A stretch of DNA of 64,000 nt, taken from positions 1 to 64,000 of the IMG/VR virus record IMGVR_UViG_3300008448_000016; one strand, written 5' to 3'. This document shows, one piece after another, positions 52,179 to 63,006 of the stretch (positions within the stretch are counted from its first letter, which is position 1; every line of letters starts with the position of its first letter). A program made the position numbers and the translations under genes. Source of the DNA: a virus. A model generated the notes under the pieces. It was not told the origin of the DNA. It searched no databases and saw only the letters and a program-made list of their open reading frames with translations.

Positions 52179-53351
52179 TCATTGTTTTTCTACATTAAAA
52201 AATCCGTATCCGTACTTCTCTAAATCACCAACATTGTCCACCTCACCCAATCTTTCCACATATTCTAACGCAGACATTTTTCCTCTTTCAATAAAGACAT
52301 TTGATATTATTTCAGGTTGATCTATAACATTTATTAATGCTTCATTTTTGGTTATTGCCGATAATATTAGATCATCTTGTGTAAAACCTGAAGATTGTAT
52401 CACATATAATGTTGTTCCATCAGGATAATCATAATAATCCACACCATTTATGGTATATGCAATGTATTCATTATTAGGATCCGTCCCCCAATATGTCCCA
52501 ACAGTATTTGAAGTACCAGTTACTTCAATCCCAAGTTTAAATTTACCTCCCGATAGTGCGTATTTAGGCCCGTATTGAGCAAGATCGTTAACGGATGATT
52601 GAGTATATCCTGTTATAATAAAAGGAACCGTAGTATAGTTATAACTATAAAAATCATTTATGTCTGTATTTGAGTCTCCTGTAAATATGTAATCATAATT
52701 TATTGGGGTTGCACTCCAATTACCATTAAAAGATGTAAAAGTTGCAACACCAAAAGGATCCAAATTTGGTACAAACACATATGGAACCGTGATTGTTTTT
52801 GAAACTTGTGATATTCCCCAAGGTGATGTTGCATTTATTGTTATTACATATTGACCATTCCCAATAGGATAGTTGTGTGTTATCGGTAAAGCACCACTTA
52901 ATGTTTGTACTGTGGATCCATCTCCCCAATCAATGGTAAATGTCGTTACATTCAAAAATGTTTTAAACTCAAGATCGGATGTGTTATAGACATAATAGGT
53001 ATATGGACTACCCGTTGTTGCCGAAAATATGAAATTCGTAACAACATCTTTTTGTAGGATAGCACCATCAAATACAGAGTAGTACCCATAATCAACCGCG
53101 GTCTGTGTGAACAATAATGGTATCGTCAAACCTGTCATCACAGAAGTACCTCCTGATGCCCCAGATAACACATATGTCATTCCTGTATACACACCTGTAG
53201 TACCTGATATTGTATTTTCGGTAATTGCGGTGATAGGACAACAAGGATCAATATCATAGTTATATTCAATCCCATCTATATAATTTATTGTTAATAGATC
53301 GGATTTAATATTTTCGGGCGATATTTTAAAATAATATTTTTGTTCTACCAT
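52179..53351 (-). CDS. virion structural protein with PKD-like domain, 390 aa
   Basis: An N-terminal beta domain, then a PKD-like Ig domain near residues 130-190, with the typical FTIDWGDGS, THNYPIGNGQYVITI and TITVPYV strands. PKD domains act as spacers or protein-binding modules in surface proteins. The C-terminal ~180 residues form another beta domain and a helix (MSALEYVERLGEVDNVGDLEK). It probably extends from the baseplate. No enzyme motif. Confidence 0.65.
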   Translation of the reverse strand: MVEQKYYFKISPENIKSDLLTINYIDGIEYNYDIDPCCPITAITENTISGTTGVYTGMTYVLSGASGGTSVMTGLTIPLLFTQTAVDYGYYSVFDGAILQKDVVTNFIFSATTGSPYTYYVYNTSDLEFKTFLNVTTFTIDWGDGSTVQTLSGALPITHNYPIGNGQYVITINATSPWGISQVSKTITVPYVFVPNLDPFGVATFTSFNGNWSATPINYDYIFTGDSNTDINDFYSYNYTTVPFIITGYTQSSVNDLAQYGPKYALSGGKFKLGIEVTGTSNTVGTYWGTDPNNEYIAYTINGVDYYDYPDGTTLYVIQSSGFTQDDLILSAITKNEALINVIDQPEIISNVFIERGKMSALEYVERLGEVDNVGDLEKYGYGFFNVEKQ

Positions 53352-53352
53352 A

Positions 53353-54171
53353 TTACACAGGATTTACATATTCATACCATACAATAGGTAATGAGTCTAA
53401 CCCAACTCTTTGAACTAAATTTGTTGGATTAAAAACCTCATAAGTTTTATTATTATAATTTAAATTAACTTTATAGTAGAAATAATTTTCACCATTAAAG
53501 GTAAAAGGACTTGCTATTTGGAATTGTGGTGTGTTAATCATGGTGGTGAAAACCCCGGTTCTTCCGTTAAAGAACTTAGCGGACATATAGAATTCAGATA
53601 GATCTATGAAATCTCTACTTCTTAACCAATAAATAAAAAACCCTTCTTTATCCCCAATAAAATCTAATTTCATTTTTGGTTTTTTAACATTAACATTAGG
53701 TAATGTTTGTGATATTGATATATTTTCGGTAAAACCTTGCTGAACGGGCAAAATTATTGTGAAATAATTTTTTTGTGTTGTTGGGTTTGCCGTATCATAA
53801 AAATCCAATTTGAAGAAGGACTTCGTAAATGGTTTTCTATAGTAATATAATTCTTCACCCGTAAATCCATCAACTTGATAACTATCCACATAATCAGTTA
53901 TATTGGCGGTTGGTATATTTGCGGTACTACCACTATAAAAATAAAATTCATAATTTATTGATGTCTTTTCAACATTTTGTTCAAAATAAGTATTGTGTGA
54001 AAATCTATCAATTTCAAAATCATTAGCCAAACCAATAACTTCTTCCAATACGGTTTTTTGATATTCTTCAACACTATCTTCCCTACCACTGAAATCCCAC
54101 TTAATTTCAATAGGAATATCTATCTGTCTATCAAGACTAGATTGTAGTATTTTATATTTACTCACACTCAT
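53353..54171 (-). CDS. virion structural protein, 272 aa
   Basis: A beta-rich protein with a helical first third (EEYQKTVLEEVIGLANDFEI). The middle strands include YFTIILPVQQGF and MKLDFIGDKEGFFIYWL, a pattern of alternating aromatic and charged residues. Short gaps on both sides (1 nt and an overlap of 14 nt) place it in the baseplate operon. No named family. Confidence 0.6.
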   Translation of the reverse strand: MSVSKYKILQSSLDRQIDIPIEIKWDFSGREDSVEEYQKTVLEEVIGLANDFEIDRFSHNTYFEQNVEKTSINYEFYFYSGSTANIPTANITDYVDSYQVDGFTGEELYYYRKPFTKSFFKLDFYDTANPTTQKNYFTIILPVQQGFTENISISQTLPNVNVKKPKMKLDFIGDKEGFFIYWLRSRDFIDLSEFYMSAKFFNGRTGVFTTMINTPQFQIASPFTFNGENYFYYKVNLNYNNKTYEVFNPTNLVQRVGLDSLPIVWYEYVNPV

Positions 54172-55900
54172 CTATTGTCGGGTCATCAATTTCGTTTATA
54201 AACTGATTGGCAGTTTGAGATCCTTCAGGTATTAATCTAAATATGGTATTAACAAAAGGATAGTGTTTACCATTCATAAATGGATAATCAACCCCAAGTC
54301 CATCACCATCAATGAACCCATAAGGATATAAATCTCTCCATCTAAAACTATTAGATAAATTAGAATAGAATGAATAATCAGGTATATCAACAATTTCCAA
54401 AGATTCCCCTTCCTCAATGTAATCCGAAAATACTCTAATCGTTATTGGGTTGTGAGGTTTATAATAATACCCAAATTGATTGTTAACATTTATTGTATTA
54501 TTTAATGAGAACCAAAAAGGGTTGAAGGTTATTTTATGATATAGATCAGATATTACCCTTTCTGTTTGTTCGTACGAATTAAACTCACAGAAATCCCCAT
54601 CAATAATATCGTCAACTTGTAAGTTTTCATGATATATAAATGGCCCGGTTGGTGGGGTGGTTTGACTAAAATATGTGTTAGTAGGTATTGTGGTATTAGA
54701 TGAAGAGTTTGCAACATCCCACCAAGGTGATGGTTGTCCATAAAATAATGGGAGATTAAACTCATACCCTTGTTTAAGTTCTTTTGTCCATCCAAAATAA
54801 CCTCTCCATATTGTTGTAAAATATAATTCCGTTAGTGGTCGTTTTTGATTGTCCACCAAATCACTTATATCAATATCAACATTAAAGGATAATGTGTATG
54901 CTTGCCCACCTTCTTTAACGGAAGACCTAGCAATATTATTAGGAGTTAAAACCGCTGGTTCATATTTAATTTTTGAGTTAAATATGTTTTGTTCAAATCC
55001 AGCCTTAACCAAAATCGCATCTTCAGAATTTGTTAAAATCTTATGTCTTCTTACATAATAAGTTGAAATTGTTTCAGACTCATTATCGTTGTTTATCACT
55101 CTTTTAAATGTCCCTGTATTTCCCTGTAAAAATGTTGTTCCCGTATATCCAACATTACTTATGTTGAAAACAAACTCTTCACTACCAAACCCAGGATTAC
55201 CTAAACTTGATATTAGGAAAAGATCTTGACCATTATAATCAAAAGATAATTTAACATATTCCCCAACAGAAAGTCCGTGAGGCATCACACATCTAAATGA
55301 TATATTTCTTGTATTATTATTACTTCCCGTATCAATTATAAATGGTATACCATCAGATACCGTCCAAACCCATGATACCGATGTTTGTGGATCAATCGCC
55401 TGTAAAGTCCTATTACTAACATTTTCATATGCATAACTCAAATAATGCGTCCAATTATAGGTTGTCGCACTTTTGTTAACGAATGTTAAATGATTGTTCG
55501 GTGGTTGGGTGTATCCTACATTATTATTGTCAGTTCTGATGAAATCAAATTCAAAATATTGAGGATGTCCTTCCCACGGAGAAGATGGGTTTGATAGTGA
55601 AGAAACCGCATTATTAACCGCATTGGTATAATATAAATTATTTTTAAATGGTGTATATGAAACGGATCCAACATATTCATTTTTAAATATGAATGAAAAT
55701 TTTGTAACAGGTCTAAATATGTTTGATTTTTCTCGTTCATCAATAAAAACCTGCTGAAGATTTAAATCAACACTACGATCAAACTCAACATTCTCCTTAT
55801 GTGTTTGTTCCAATACAACATTTGGTGATAAAATCGTATTAGGAGATGTTTTGTATCTTAATGACCCTAAAATTATTCTTGTTTCATCATCAATTCCCAT
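54158..55900 (-). CDS. virion structural protein, 580 aa
   Basis: A large beta-rich protein (LRYKTSPNTILSPNVVLEQT start; many Tyr/Phe-containing strands such as YFTTIWRGYFGW). It has no transmembrane segment, signal or known repeat. It overlaps its downstream neighbour by 14 nt and shares one base with the 1729-aa gene. Tail or baseplate component by position. I cannot name a family. Confidence 0.6.
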   Translation of the reverse strand: MGIDDETRIILGSLRYKTSPNTILSPNVVLEQTHKENVEFDRSVDLNLQQVFIDEREKSNIFRPVTKFSFIFKNEYVGSVSYTPFKNNLYYTNAVNNAVSSLSNPSSPWEGHPQYFEFDFIRTDNNNVGYTQPPNNHLTFVNKSATTYNWTHYLSYAYENVSNRTLQAIDPQTSVSWVWTVSDGIPFIIDTGSNNNTRNISFRCVMPHGLSVGEYVKLSFDYNGQDLFLISSLGNPGFGSEEFVFNISNVGYTGTTFLQGNTGTFKRVINNDNESETISTYYVRRHKILTNSEDAILVKAGFEQNIFNSKIKYEPAVLTPNNIARSSVKEGGQAYTLSFNVDIDISDLVDNQKRPLTELYFTTIWRGYFGWTKELKQGYEFNLPLFYGQPSPWWDVANSSSNTTIPTNTYFSQTTPPTGPFIYHENLQVDDIIDGDFCEFNSYEQTERVISDLYHKITFNPFWFSLNNTINVNNQFGYYYKPHNPITIRVFSDYIEEGESLEIVDIPDYSFYSNLSNSFRWRDLYPYGFIDGDGLGVDYPFMNGKHYPFVNTIFRLIPEGSQTANQFINEIDDPTIDECE

Positions 55901-58900
55901 TAGTCTTCTGCTGTATCTATATATAGTTTTATAAACCTATTTAATGCGGTTTTACCATTCTTTAACCCAAAATAAAAATGATTTGGAGTCCCAACAATAA
56001 CAGGATTGGCAATTGGTGGTGTGCTTATAACAGGATTACCACTTGAATCAAAATTAGTTATGAACCCGTAATAAATATTAGGGAATGATCCTCCCATTAA
56101 TGCGGTTTTAAAATAATCATCATTAGACGCATCTAACCCTTGATACCTTTGACTATAGAACCCTGTACCTGTTTGATTACCATTTGCAGTGGTAAACCAA
56201 TTATTATCTTCATTACCGAAAATACTATTACTACTTTCTATTTTCCATTTATACAATGGTACTTCTTGAGATTTAGGATAACCATATATTGTCTGTAATA
56301 ATGGTGAGAAATTGTATATGTTAATTCCCGGAGACAAAGCTCTTCTATTTCTATACTCACTATTATTTGTTACTCCTGTTGCATTATAGAACACACCAAA
56401 GACAGGCCCGGTTGAGTCTTGACCAACATATACAGTATTGTCATCATAATTTCCACTTATAAATGGATTTATTTGATATTCAGAATTTATTGAGAATGAT
56501 TGAGCGACATCCCCATCTATTCTTTGTCCTGTTCTTGAGAAGAATTGATTGATTGATGCGGATCCTGCTTGGAACAATTGTTGTCCCCAAGTTGCGTTAA
56601 CTAATCTTGAAATTATCCCTAATTGTAAAACATCCGAACTGTCATTATATGATGTACTCATAAAAGAATTACCAATATACCTACCTTCAAATTCAGATGA
56701 TGAGCATATTTCAGAGATAAATTCATCTCTCTTACCCATATCTAAAATAGTTGTTGGGAAAAGTATCTGTCTTGAATTTGCGGAATCATCAGGAGATGAT
56801 GTACCAAATATTGATGTTGGTATTGGAGATGGCGCACCTATAAAATCATTACCATTCCAAGGAGAACTACGATAATAGAAATTATTACTTACATCATTAT
56901 AGATAACAATATCATCACAGTATTTATAACGAGCTTGACCTAAAGAATTAAATACCGTTTGTTTATTAAATGACGGCATATATAGAGTACCATTTATCCA
57001 ATTGTTTTGGAACATATGACTAAACACCCCTCTACAAGCCGCAAACATAACATTAAATCTTGCTTTCCATTCTAAAAATAAATTTATGTCGTTTCCAAGT
57101 TCCGCAACATACGGCTTATTTAAAAGATAATAACAACCGCCAACAACTTTATCAATTTGATCACAACTACTATTAACAGTAAAACCAGTTCCGTATCCTG
57201 TATAACATTCTAAACTAACCATATTTTCACAAGTTAAAGACGTGAATAAGGTTGGGTTTCCATCAACATCAGAAATATTACCAGATGAAGTATCTGAAGT
57301 TATATTAACAGTTTCGGTAAATCCAATAACACCTTCGTCAGGTATTTTATAATATGTGAAATTGTTATTTTGATGAAGAGCAAAATAATTATTAGTACCT
57401 TGATCAACAGAAGTTGAGATAGGTAATCTATCACTTCTCATTACAATTTTAAGTCTATCGTTAAAATTTAATGTTCCCATATATGGGAAAGCTCCGCTAG
57501 GGGCATATAAAAGATATGCTGGCGAATATAAATGCCAATATGTTAATGGAGATCCAACATCAGGTGTTGGATCTGATGTTGAAGTATATATAAATGACCC
57601 TCCACCAACATAATAATTTGTTAATGGTTGATAATACGCCGAAGAAATAGGTAATAATCTATTTGAAAATGTTATTGTGTTATCGGTATTCAATATGACC
57701 CCTAATGGTGTTTCAGTTGGTGACCCATTGTCAGTGAAATTAGTCCAAAAACTAACCCCACCTATAGCTGAATCATCGGTACACAAATAATAATAAGGTA
57801 ATTCTGACCCTGTGCTTGGGTTATTATTATATTGCGTTAAATCAGGTAAAAACCCATAAGATGGATAAAATAATTGATTATTATTAAATGCCGCGGTGTT
57901 ATTGTATCTATTATGTATTGCAGGTGTTGTTCCTCCAATAAAACCTCGTATTGGGATATTAAGTTTAAAATTTCCTGTAATAACTTTTTGACCCCAACCT
58001 AATCCAAATATTTTAGATAAATCATAACTTATATTTTGTCTTTGGGTATATGTGTCAACTCCTCTTACATAAAATATGATACCCAAATTTCTATAGTTTT
58101 GGATTTGTTGTATTGCATTTTTTGATGAACTATAAATCCCGTAACCTAAAGAAGTATCTGTTTCATCAAACCATTCCCCCCATGTGTATCTGGTTAAATG
58201 AAGAATATAATTATCTCTAAAACTATTACCACCACCTATTGATGTATCAAGGAAGTCACCTACAGTCATTCCTGTTATACACTGAAAATATTCAATATCA
58301 GAAGCAAAACCATAATAACTCTCATTGGTATCTTGTATTATGTTAATTGTTACGGGTGGTAAATTTGTTGACATCGTTGGGTCATTATAATTACCACTAA
58401 TAATTTGTGTTGATCCTGTAAATGTAGTTCCCGTTATTGAAGTGTTATTAAATTGATTTGTTACCGTTAAACCTGTTAACCTATTCCAATCCCCACTTAA
58501 TGATGGATTTTGGAATGATAGAATATCCCCTGACTGAATTCCAGTTATAACATTTGGATCTACTAACGTAACAAAAACCTGATCATAAATATCCGCAGAC
58601 CCGTTAACACTATATTTCATAACATTAAAGTTATTGAAATATTTATCCCTTAAATTAAATGAATTCATTTTTTGAGAGAGAGTTTCCGTTAAAGGATAAC
58701 CATACAATTCACTACCATTACTCGCTTTATCTGTTATGAATTGTCTTGGAGCTCTTTTAATTGTAACGGTAGGATCCGAATCATCAATACCCGAAAAAAT
58801 TGATAACCAATCGTTTTGAGCTCCTTGAGCAAGACTAGGATAACTGTTTTGTATAAATGAATAATTAGGTGGACTATTTAATGCGTTTGATGGATTTAAA

Positions 58901-61089
58901 CCAAAGAACAGAGACCTAGTATTAATATCCGCTAAAAATGATGAATTACTATCAACCGCAACCGAACCTGATGGATTTGTTCCTTCACCCTCAACCTCAT
59001 CATACTCAGTTTTTTTATCTTCACAAGTACAACTATCACAATCGGGATATGATATCATTGGTAATGCAAGTCTTGTAAAGTTTTTTACCTTTAAAATCGC
59101 CGGAACAACAATTGCATTGAATAATGCAATTAATCCAAGATAGAACAACAATTTTAAAGCGTTTACCGCAATTAATCCAACCGCAGGGAACGCTCCAACC
59201 ATTGACGCCCCCGCTTCGTAAGCACTAAATATTAACCAAGCGTTTACCCCAAATATAAAAAACCACTTTAAAACAGGCCATATCAATGCAATAATATGCG
59301 CCAAAGATAATAGAACTATTATCGGAAACGTTAAAATATTTAAAAAAATACTTGTAATAAATTGCAAGAAATCAAAATTTCTTTGTCCGTCATTTACGGG
59401 AAATTTATTATTTTCACTCTGACAAGATCTTTCAGTTATTTCTTTAATACCTAAATGTCTTGATCTATTTGTACCATTTTTATATCTATCAATAAATGAA
59501 CTTACAGTATAAATTTTATTATAATGAAATTCATAAAAAGTGTCCTCACAATCAATTGCCGATTGTTTATCAACATAATCATCCCAATCCAAACTAAACG
59601 CATATGATTTTATTACTTGAAAATAATCTTCAGGGTAATATGTAAACACAATACTTTGTGGTTGAGTAGGGTCAACAGGATTTGATGTTATCTGAACAGT
59701 ATTGTTAACAAGTGGTAGTGGAATACTTTCAAAACTCCCACCATAAGGAACACCATTTATTTCAATTGAGAAATTTTCTTGATTATTTATCGCATTACTG
59801 AAAACTAACCCACCTTGTGGTATTGTAATTGTTACAACAGTAACACCCACCGCAAATTGGAAATCATAATTTAATGTGGGTAATGATGTTGGGTCAGTAT
59901 TTGGGTTTGACCATCCGTGTTCTTTCACATTAGGAACAAGATAATTACCTCTCATGAAGTTATTATTCAATCCTTCTTCATTCTGCCATTTTACTTTAAA
60001 TCTATATTTTGACTTTGTTGGGATACCGACAGTAGGATCATTTGATATAACTTGCTCACCAAATTCATTTGTTGTTATATAATCCAAATTCATTGGTAAA
60101 TTTGTTAACCAAGTACCATCTCCATCTATAATTTTTCCATCTTCCTCCAAAACATATTGTTCAAGAATAGGATCCCCATTTTGATCCGTTTCAATCGTTT
60201 GTCTTATTGATAATATCTGACCTGGCCCTGCAACCAAATCACACATATTACCTGTATTAATTTTTGGTTTACAATTTTTCTTAAGCGAATCTTCATTTGC
60301 GGTTGAGACAACTGAACCCATGAAAACTGAAGTAGGTTGTATATTTACATTTGCGGATCCTGTTAAGTCAAAATCAACTCTTGTAATTCCTAATAAACAT
60401 ATCTCAGGTTCTCCCCATAATGGTTGTACTTCAACTATTTTATTTAATGTCACTAGTTGTGGTAGTTCTCTTAAGTTAGTTGATGATTTAAATTTATTAC
60501 CATTAACTTGTGATTCTGTTGCAATTCCGGCATTTATTAGATCTTGTGGTGATAATGAAAAACAACCAATGTCAGATAAATCAACATCCATAAACACGGT
60601 TTGAGTTCCTGTTGGAACTCCGAATATCATATAATCACCACTTTCATTTGTTTTTACGGTAAATTTATAATATTTATCATACACCTCAACCAATGGACTA
60701 TTAACTAAAACATCTTCTCTTGATGGAAATGTTCCTGTTGCGGCGTGTCCTTGATATGATGGTTCATATGGTAATAAATTATATCTATATCCATCTTCAT
60801 TCACATCATCAAGAGATGTATATGGATATAATTCAGAAATAATTGGATTATTTTGATCTTCTTCTGATATTGGAATAAAGATTGAAACTTTTGCATTTGG
60901 GACACCAAATCCACCATTAACTAATACTCTACCAACAACAACACCATAATCAGAACAAACTCTTGTATATATATCACTTTGGAGTATCTTAAGTGATAAG
61001 ATCTCCAAGTATTCAAAATCCTGATCTAATTGTATTTTAATGGACTTATCAACACCCGGTTGTGTCCTTATTCTATATGATTTAGGCAT
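55900..61089 (-). CDS. very large virion protein (1729 aa) with internal membrane segments
   Basis: I choose ATG 61089 rather than the TTG one codon upstream. The N-terminal ~160 residues resemble a carboxypeptidase-regulatory-like beta fold (GVPNAKVSIFIP; GDYMIFGVPTGTQTVFMDVD). Residues ~580-668 contain three to four strongly hydrophobic spans (PIIVLLSLAHIIALIW; FFIFGVNAWLIFSAY; ALKLLFYLGLIALFNAIVV), then a Cys cluster (CDSCTC). The remaining ~1050 residues are beta-rich with no known family. Membrane segments inside a tail protein suggest it is ejected into or through the host membrane, or that it helps assembly. The gene lies directly before gp6-like and gp25-like genes. Confidence 0.65.
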   Translation of the reverse strand: MPKSYRIRTQPGVDKSIKIQLDQDFEYLEILSLKILQSDIYTRVCSDYGVVVGRVLVNGGFGVPNAKVSIFIPISEEDQNNPIISELYPYTSLDDVNEDGYRYNLLPYEPSYQGHAATGTFPSREDVLVNSPLVEVYDKYYKFTVKTNESGDYMIFGVPTGTQTVFMDVDLSDIGCFSLSPQDLINAGIATESQVNGNKFKSSTNLRELPQLVTLNKIVEVQPLWGEPEICLLGITRVDFDLTGSANVNIQPTSVFMGSVVSTANEDSLKKNCKPKINTGNMCDLVAGPGQILSIRQTIETDQNGDPILEQYVLEEDGKIIDGDGTWLTNLPMNLDYITTNEFGEQVISNDPTVGIPTKSKYRFKVKWQNEEGLNNNFMRGNYLVPNVKEHGWSNPNTDPTSLPTLNYDFQFAVGVTVVTITIPQGGLVFSNAINNQENFSIEINGVPYGGSFESIPLPLVNNTVQITSNPVDPTQPQSIVFTYYPEDYFQVIKSYAFSLDWDDYVDKQSAIDCEDTFYEFHYNKIYTVSSFIDRYKNGTNRSRHLGIKEITERSCQSENNKFPVNDGQRNFDFLQFITSIFLNILTFPIIVLLSLAHIIALIWPVLKWFFIFGVNAWLIFSAYEAGASMVGAFPAVGLIAVNALKLLFYLGLIALFNAIVVPAILKVKNFTRLALPMISYPDCDSCTCEDKKTEYDEVEGEGTNPSGSVAVDSNSSFLADINTRSLFFGLNPSNALNSPPNYSFIQNSYPSLAQGAQNDWLSIFSGIDDSDPTVTIKRAPRQFITDKASNGSELYGYPLTETLSQKMNSFNLRDKYFNNFNVMKYSVNGSADIYDQVFVTLVDPNVITGIQSGDILSFQNPSLSGDWNRLTGLTVTNQFNNTSITGTTFTGSTQIISGNYNDPTMSTNLPPVTINIIQDTNESYYGFASDIEYFQCITGMTVGDFLDTSIGGGNSFRDNYILHLTRYTWGEWFDETDTSLGYGIYSSSKNAIQQIQNYRNLGIIFYVRGVDTYTQRQNISYDLSKIFGLGWGQKVITGNFKLNIPIRGFIGGTTPAIHNRYNNTAAFNNNQLFYPSYGFLPDLTQYNNNPSTGSELPYYYLCTDDSAIGGVSFWTNFTDNGSPTETPLGVILNTDNTITFSNRLLPISSAYYQPLTNYYVGGGSFIYTSTSDPTPDVGSPLTYWHLYSPAYLLYAPSGAFPYMGTLNFNDRLKIVMRSDRLPISTSVDQGTNNYFALHQNNNFTYYKIPDEGVIGFTETVNITSDTSSGNISDVDGNPTLFTSLTCENMVSLECYTGYGTGFTVNSSCDQIDKVVGGCYYLLNKPYVAELGNDINLFLEWKARFNVMFAACRGVFSHMFQNNWINGTLYMPSFNKQTVFNSLGQARYKYCDDIVIYNDVSNNFYYRSSPWNGNDFIGAPSPIPTSIFGTSSPDDSANSRQILFPTTILDMGKRDEFISEICSSSEFEGRYIGNSFMSTSYNDSSDVLQLGIISRLVNATWGQQLFQAGSASINQFFSRTGQRIDGDVAQSFSINSEYQINPFISGNYDDNTVYVGQDSTGPVFGVFYNATGVTNNSEYRNRRALSPGINIYNFSPLLQTIYGYPKSQEVPLYKWKIESSNSIFGNEDNNWFTTANGNQTGTGFYSQRYQGLDASNDDYFKTALMGGSFPNIYYGFITNFDSSGNPVISTPPIANPVIVGTPNHFYFGLKNGKTALNRFIKLYIDTAED

Positions 61090-61104
61090 CAATTAATCTT
61101 TTTT

Positions 61105-61113
61105 GATAAATAG
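61105..61113 (-). promoter_or_regulatory. TATTTAT-type promoter candidate for the 1729-aa gene
   Basis: Minus strand CTATTTATC, 15 nt before the ATG at 61089. Confidence 0.45.
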
Positions 61114-61162
61114 TTTATTTCCTATTTTCAAAAAATAATTCTTTTATTGTAAAAATAAATCA

Positions 61163-63001
61163 TCAAGAGAAATTCACCGTAGCAAGATTAAGAACTCTAA
61201 CATTAATATCTGTGTTAGGGTATCTTATTTGATATATTTGGGTCGGTTCTGCAAATATAGTATCAGCAACTAACCCTATCTCTCTTGTTGTAGGATCAGA
61301 ATATGATTGTGAAGTTTGTGATGATGAATATTGACCCCCAACTTGATTAAAGAACTTCATGTCAGAAATACTAATAACCCCATTTTCACTTTGTATTTGT
61401 CTTCTTAATTCTGAAACATATACATTTTCACCCATTTGCCTTTGTAAGGGGCTAAAATAATTTGTTATAAGTTCAATAATTTTTGCAACCACAACTCCTT
61501 GATTTTGACTTGCATCAAGAACCACATCAACATTAACACTCAAATCAATAACATTTGCCGATTCAATTGAGATATAATCGTTTATCATTCTATAGTTTGA
61601 TAAATAATTTGCAACATTATTTTTTAATGTGTTTGATATAACTTCAGTTAATTTACCTGTTGAGTCGTATGATAACATTTTAACTTTAATTTTATTATTT
61701 TCTTCGGTAATTGCAACTTTACCAGGAGCACCAAATTGTGAAGGCATATTTCTTATAATTGATTCATAATCATTAATCGTAACCGCCCTATTTTGAGCGG
61801 CAAAGTTATAACTAACATATTGTCTAACTTCCTCCGTTGTCGGAGCATTTGATCCTCCGATTGCTGCGGTAACATTGTTACAAGTTAAAGAATTAACGAC
61901 AGTTGTGTTTGTTGATTCAGAAGGCCCATTCACAAAAAATGACACAGTTCCAATCTGATTTATAACGTTAACACCTAAATTGGTTGCTTGCCCACCACCA
62001 ACTCTATATTGTACAAACAAGGTTGTATTTGCCTTTAATGCGGATCCAAGGGCTAAATTATTTATATACTTACTTAAATCCAAATTAAAACCATTTCTCG
62101 CAAATTCTCTTAATTGTTCATCAGCGGAAACATTACCACCACCAAAAGTCATTTTTAAGAAACCTTCAGGAGTATATTCAGTTATAAATTTACTATCTGT
62201 TGTTATATATTTCCCAACTTTAACCCCTGGTTGATCTGACACTTTTGTTGGGTCTTCAATGAAGACTCTGTTTTCTGCTAACGCAGGAACTTCATACCAC
62301 CTGTTATTTAATCCCAAGAATTCTTGAGCTGTCGGTACATTAGTATATTGTGTCCCATCTTTTAATAAAACACTTGTTATACCTAATACATTTTTTTCAG
62401 GTAAAAATAATTCAAAGAATGGTTTAATATCATTTGGACTTATTGTTCTTTTGAATACCTTTGTAATTCCATTTACAACAACTTCTCGTTTAACTATGGT
62501 GTAGTTTAGTAATTTACCACTACCATCAAAATTAGGTATTTTTAGTCTATTTGGGGATCCTTCAGCATTTACCGCAGAAGAAAAATCAATATCATAAACC
62601 GTTTCAAATGGTTGACCAGCCCCATTAACCTGTGATCCTCTTCTTAATATTCCACAATATCTTAAATCTTCTTTATCACCAAACGCAGGAACTGTAATTG
62701 AGAAATCAACCAAAGCAACAGATGGTCTTTGTCCCGGTATTTTTAAACCATAAGTTCTTGCAATATTATATATTGATGATTTTTGTTGAGCATATTGTAA
62801 TACAGTTTCTTGTATACTTCTATCAATATTAAAATGTAGGTTATCAGTAACCGCAGCATTTAAATCTAATAGAACGGAGAAAATACCCGCATCATTGAAG
62901 TTTTGGATTAGATCGGGGTAATAAGTTCTTGTAAAATTAATTAATTCGGTTCTTATCCCTTGAAAATCTCTGGTTGTATATGATATTTTTTTGTTTGCCA
63001 T
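61163..63001 (-). CDS. baseplate wedge protein, gp6 / baseplate J-like
   Basis: 612 residues. The C-terminal half has the baseplate J-like fold, including RAVTINDYESIIRNMPSQFG and the later QRQMGENVYVSELRRQIQS. The N-terminus (ISYTTRDFQGIRTELINFTR) is the start usual for T4 gp6. It forms the ring-like part of the baseplate wedge together with the gp25-like protein encoded 5 nt upstream. Length matches T4 gp6 (660 aa). The best-supported structural call in the window together with gp25. Confidence 0.9.
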   Translation of the reverse strand: MANKKISYTTRDFQGIRTELINFTRTYYPDLIQNFNDAGIFSVLLDLNAAVTDNLHFNIDRSIQETVLQYAQQKSSIYNIARTYGLKIPGQRPSVALVDFSITVPAFGDKEDLRYCGILRRGSQVNGAGQPFETVYDIDFSSAVNAEGSPNRLKIPNFDGSGKLLNYTIVKREVVVNGITKVFKRTISPNDIKPFFELFLPEKNVLGITSVLLKDGTQYTNVPTAQEFLGLNNRWYEVPALAENRVFIEDPTKVSDQPGVKVGKYITTDSKFITEYTPEGFLKMTFGGGNVSADEQLREFARNGFNLDLSKYINNLALGSALKANTTLFVQYRVGGGQATNLGVNVINQIGTVSFFVNGPSESTNTTVVNSLTCNNVTAAIGGSNAPTTEEVRQYVSYNFAAQNRAVTINDYESIIRNMPSQFGAPGKVAITEENNKIKVKMLSYDSTGKLTEVISNTLKNNVANYLSNYRMINDYISIESANVIDLSVNVDVVLDASQNQGVVVAKIIELITNYFSPLQRQMGENVYVSELRRQIQSENGVISISDMKFFNQVGGQYSSSQTSQSYSDPTTREIGLVADTIFAEPTQIYQIRYPNTDINVRVLNLATVNFS

Positions 63002-63006
63002 AACAA

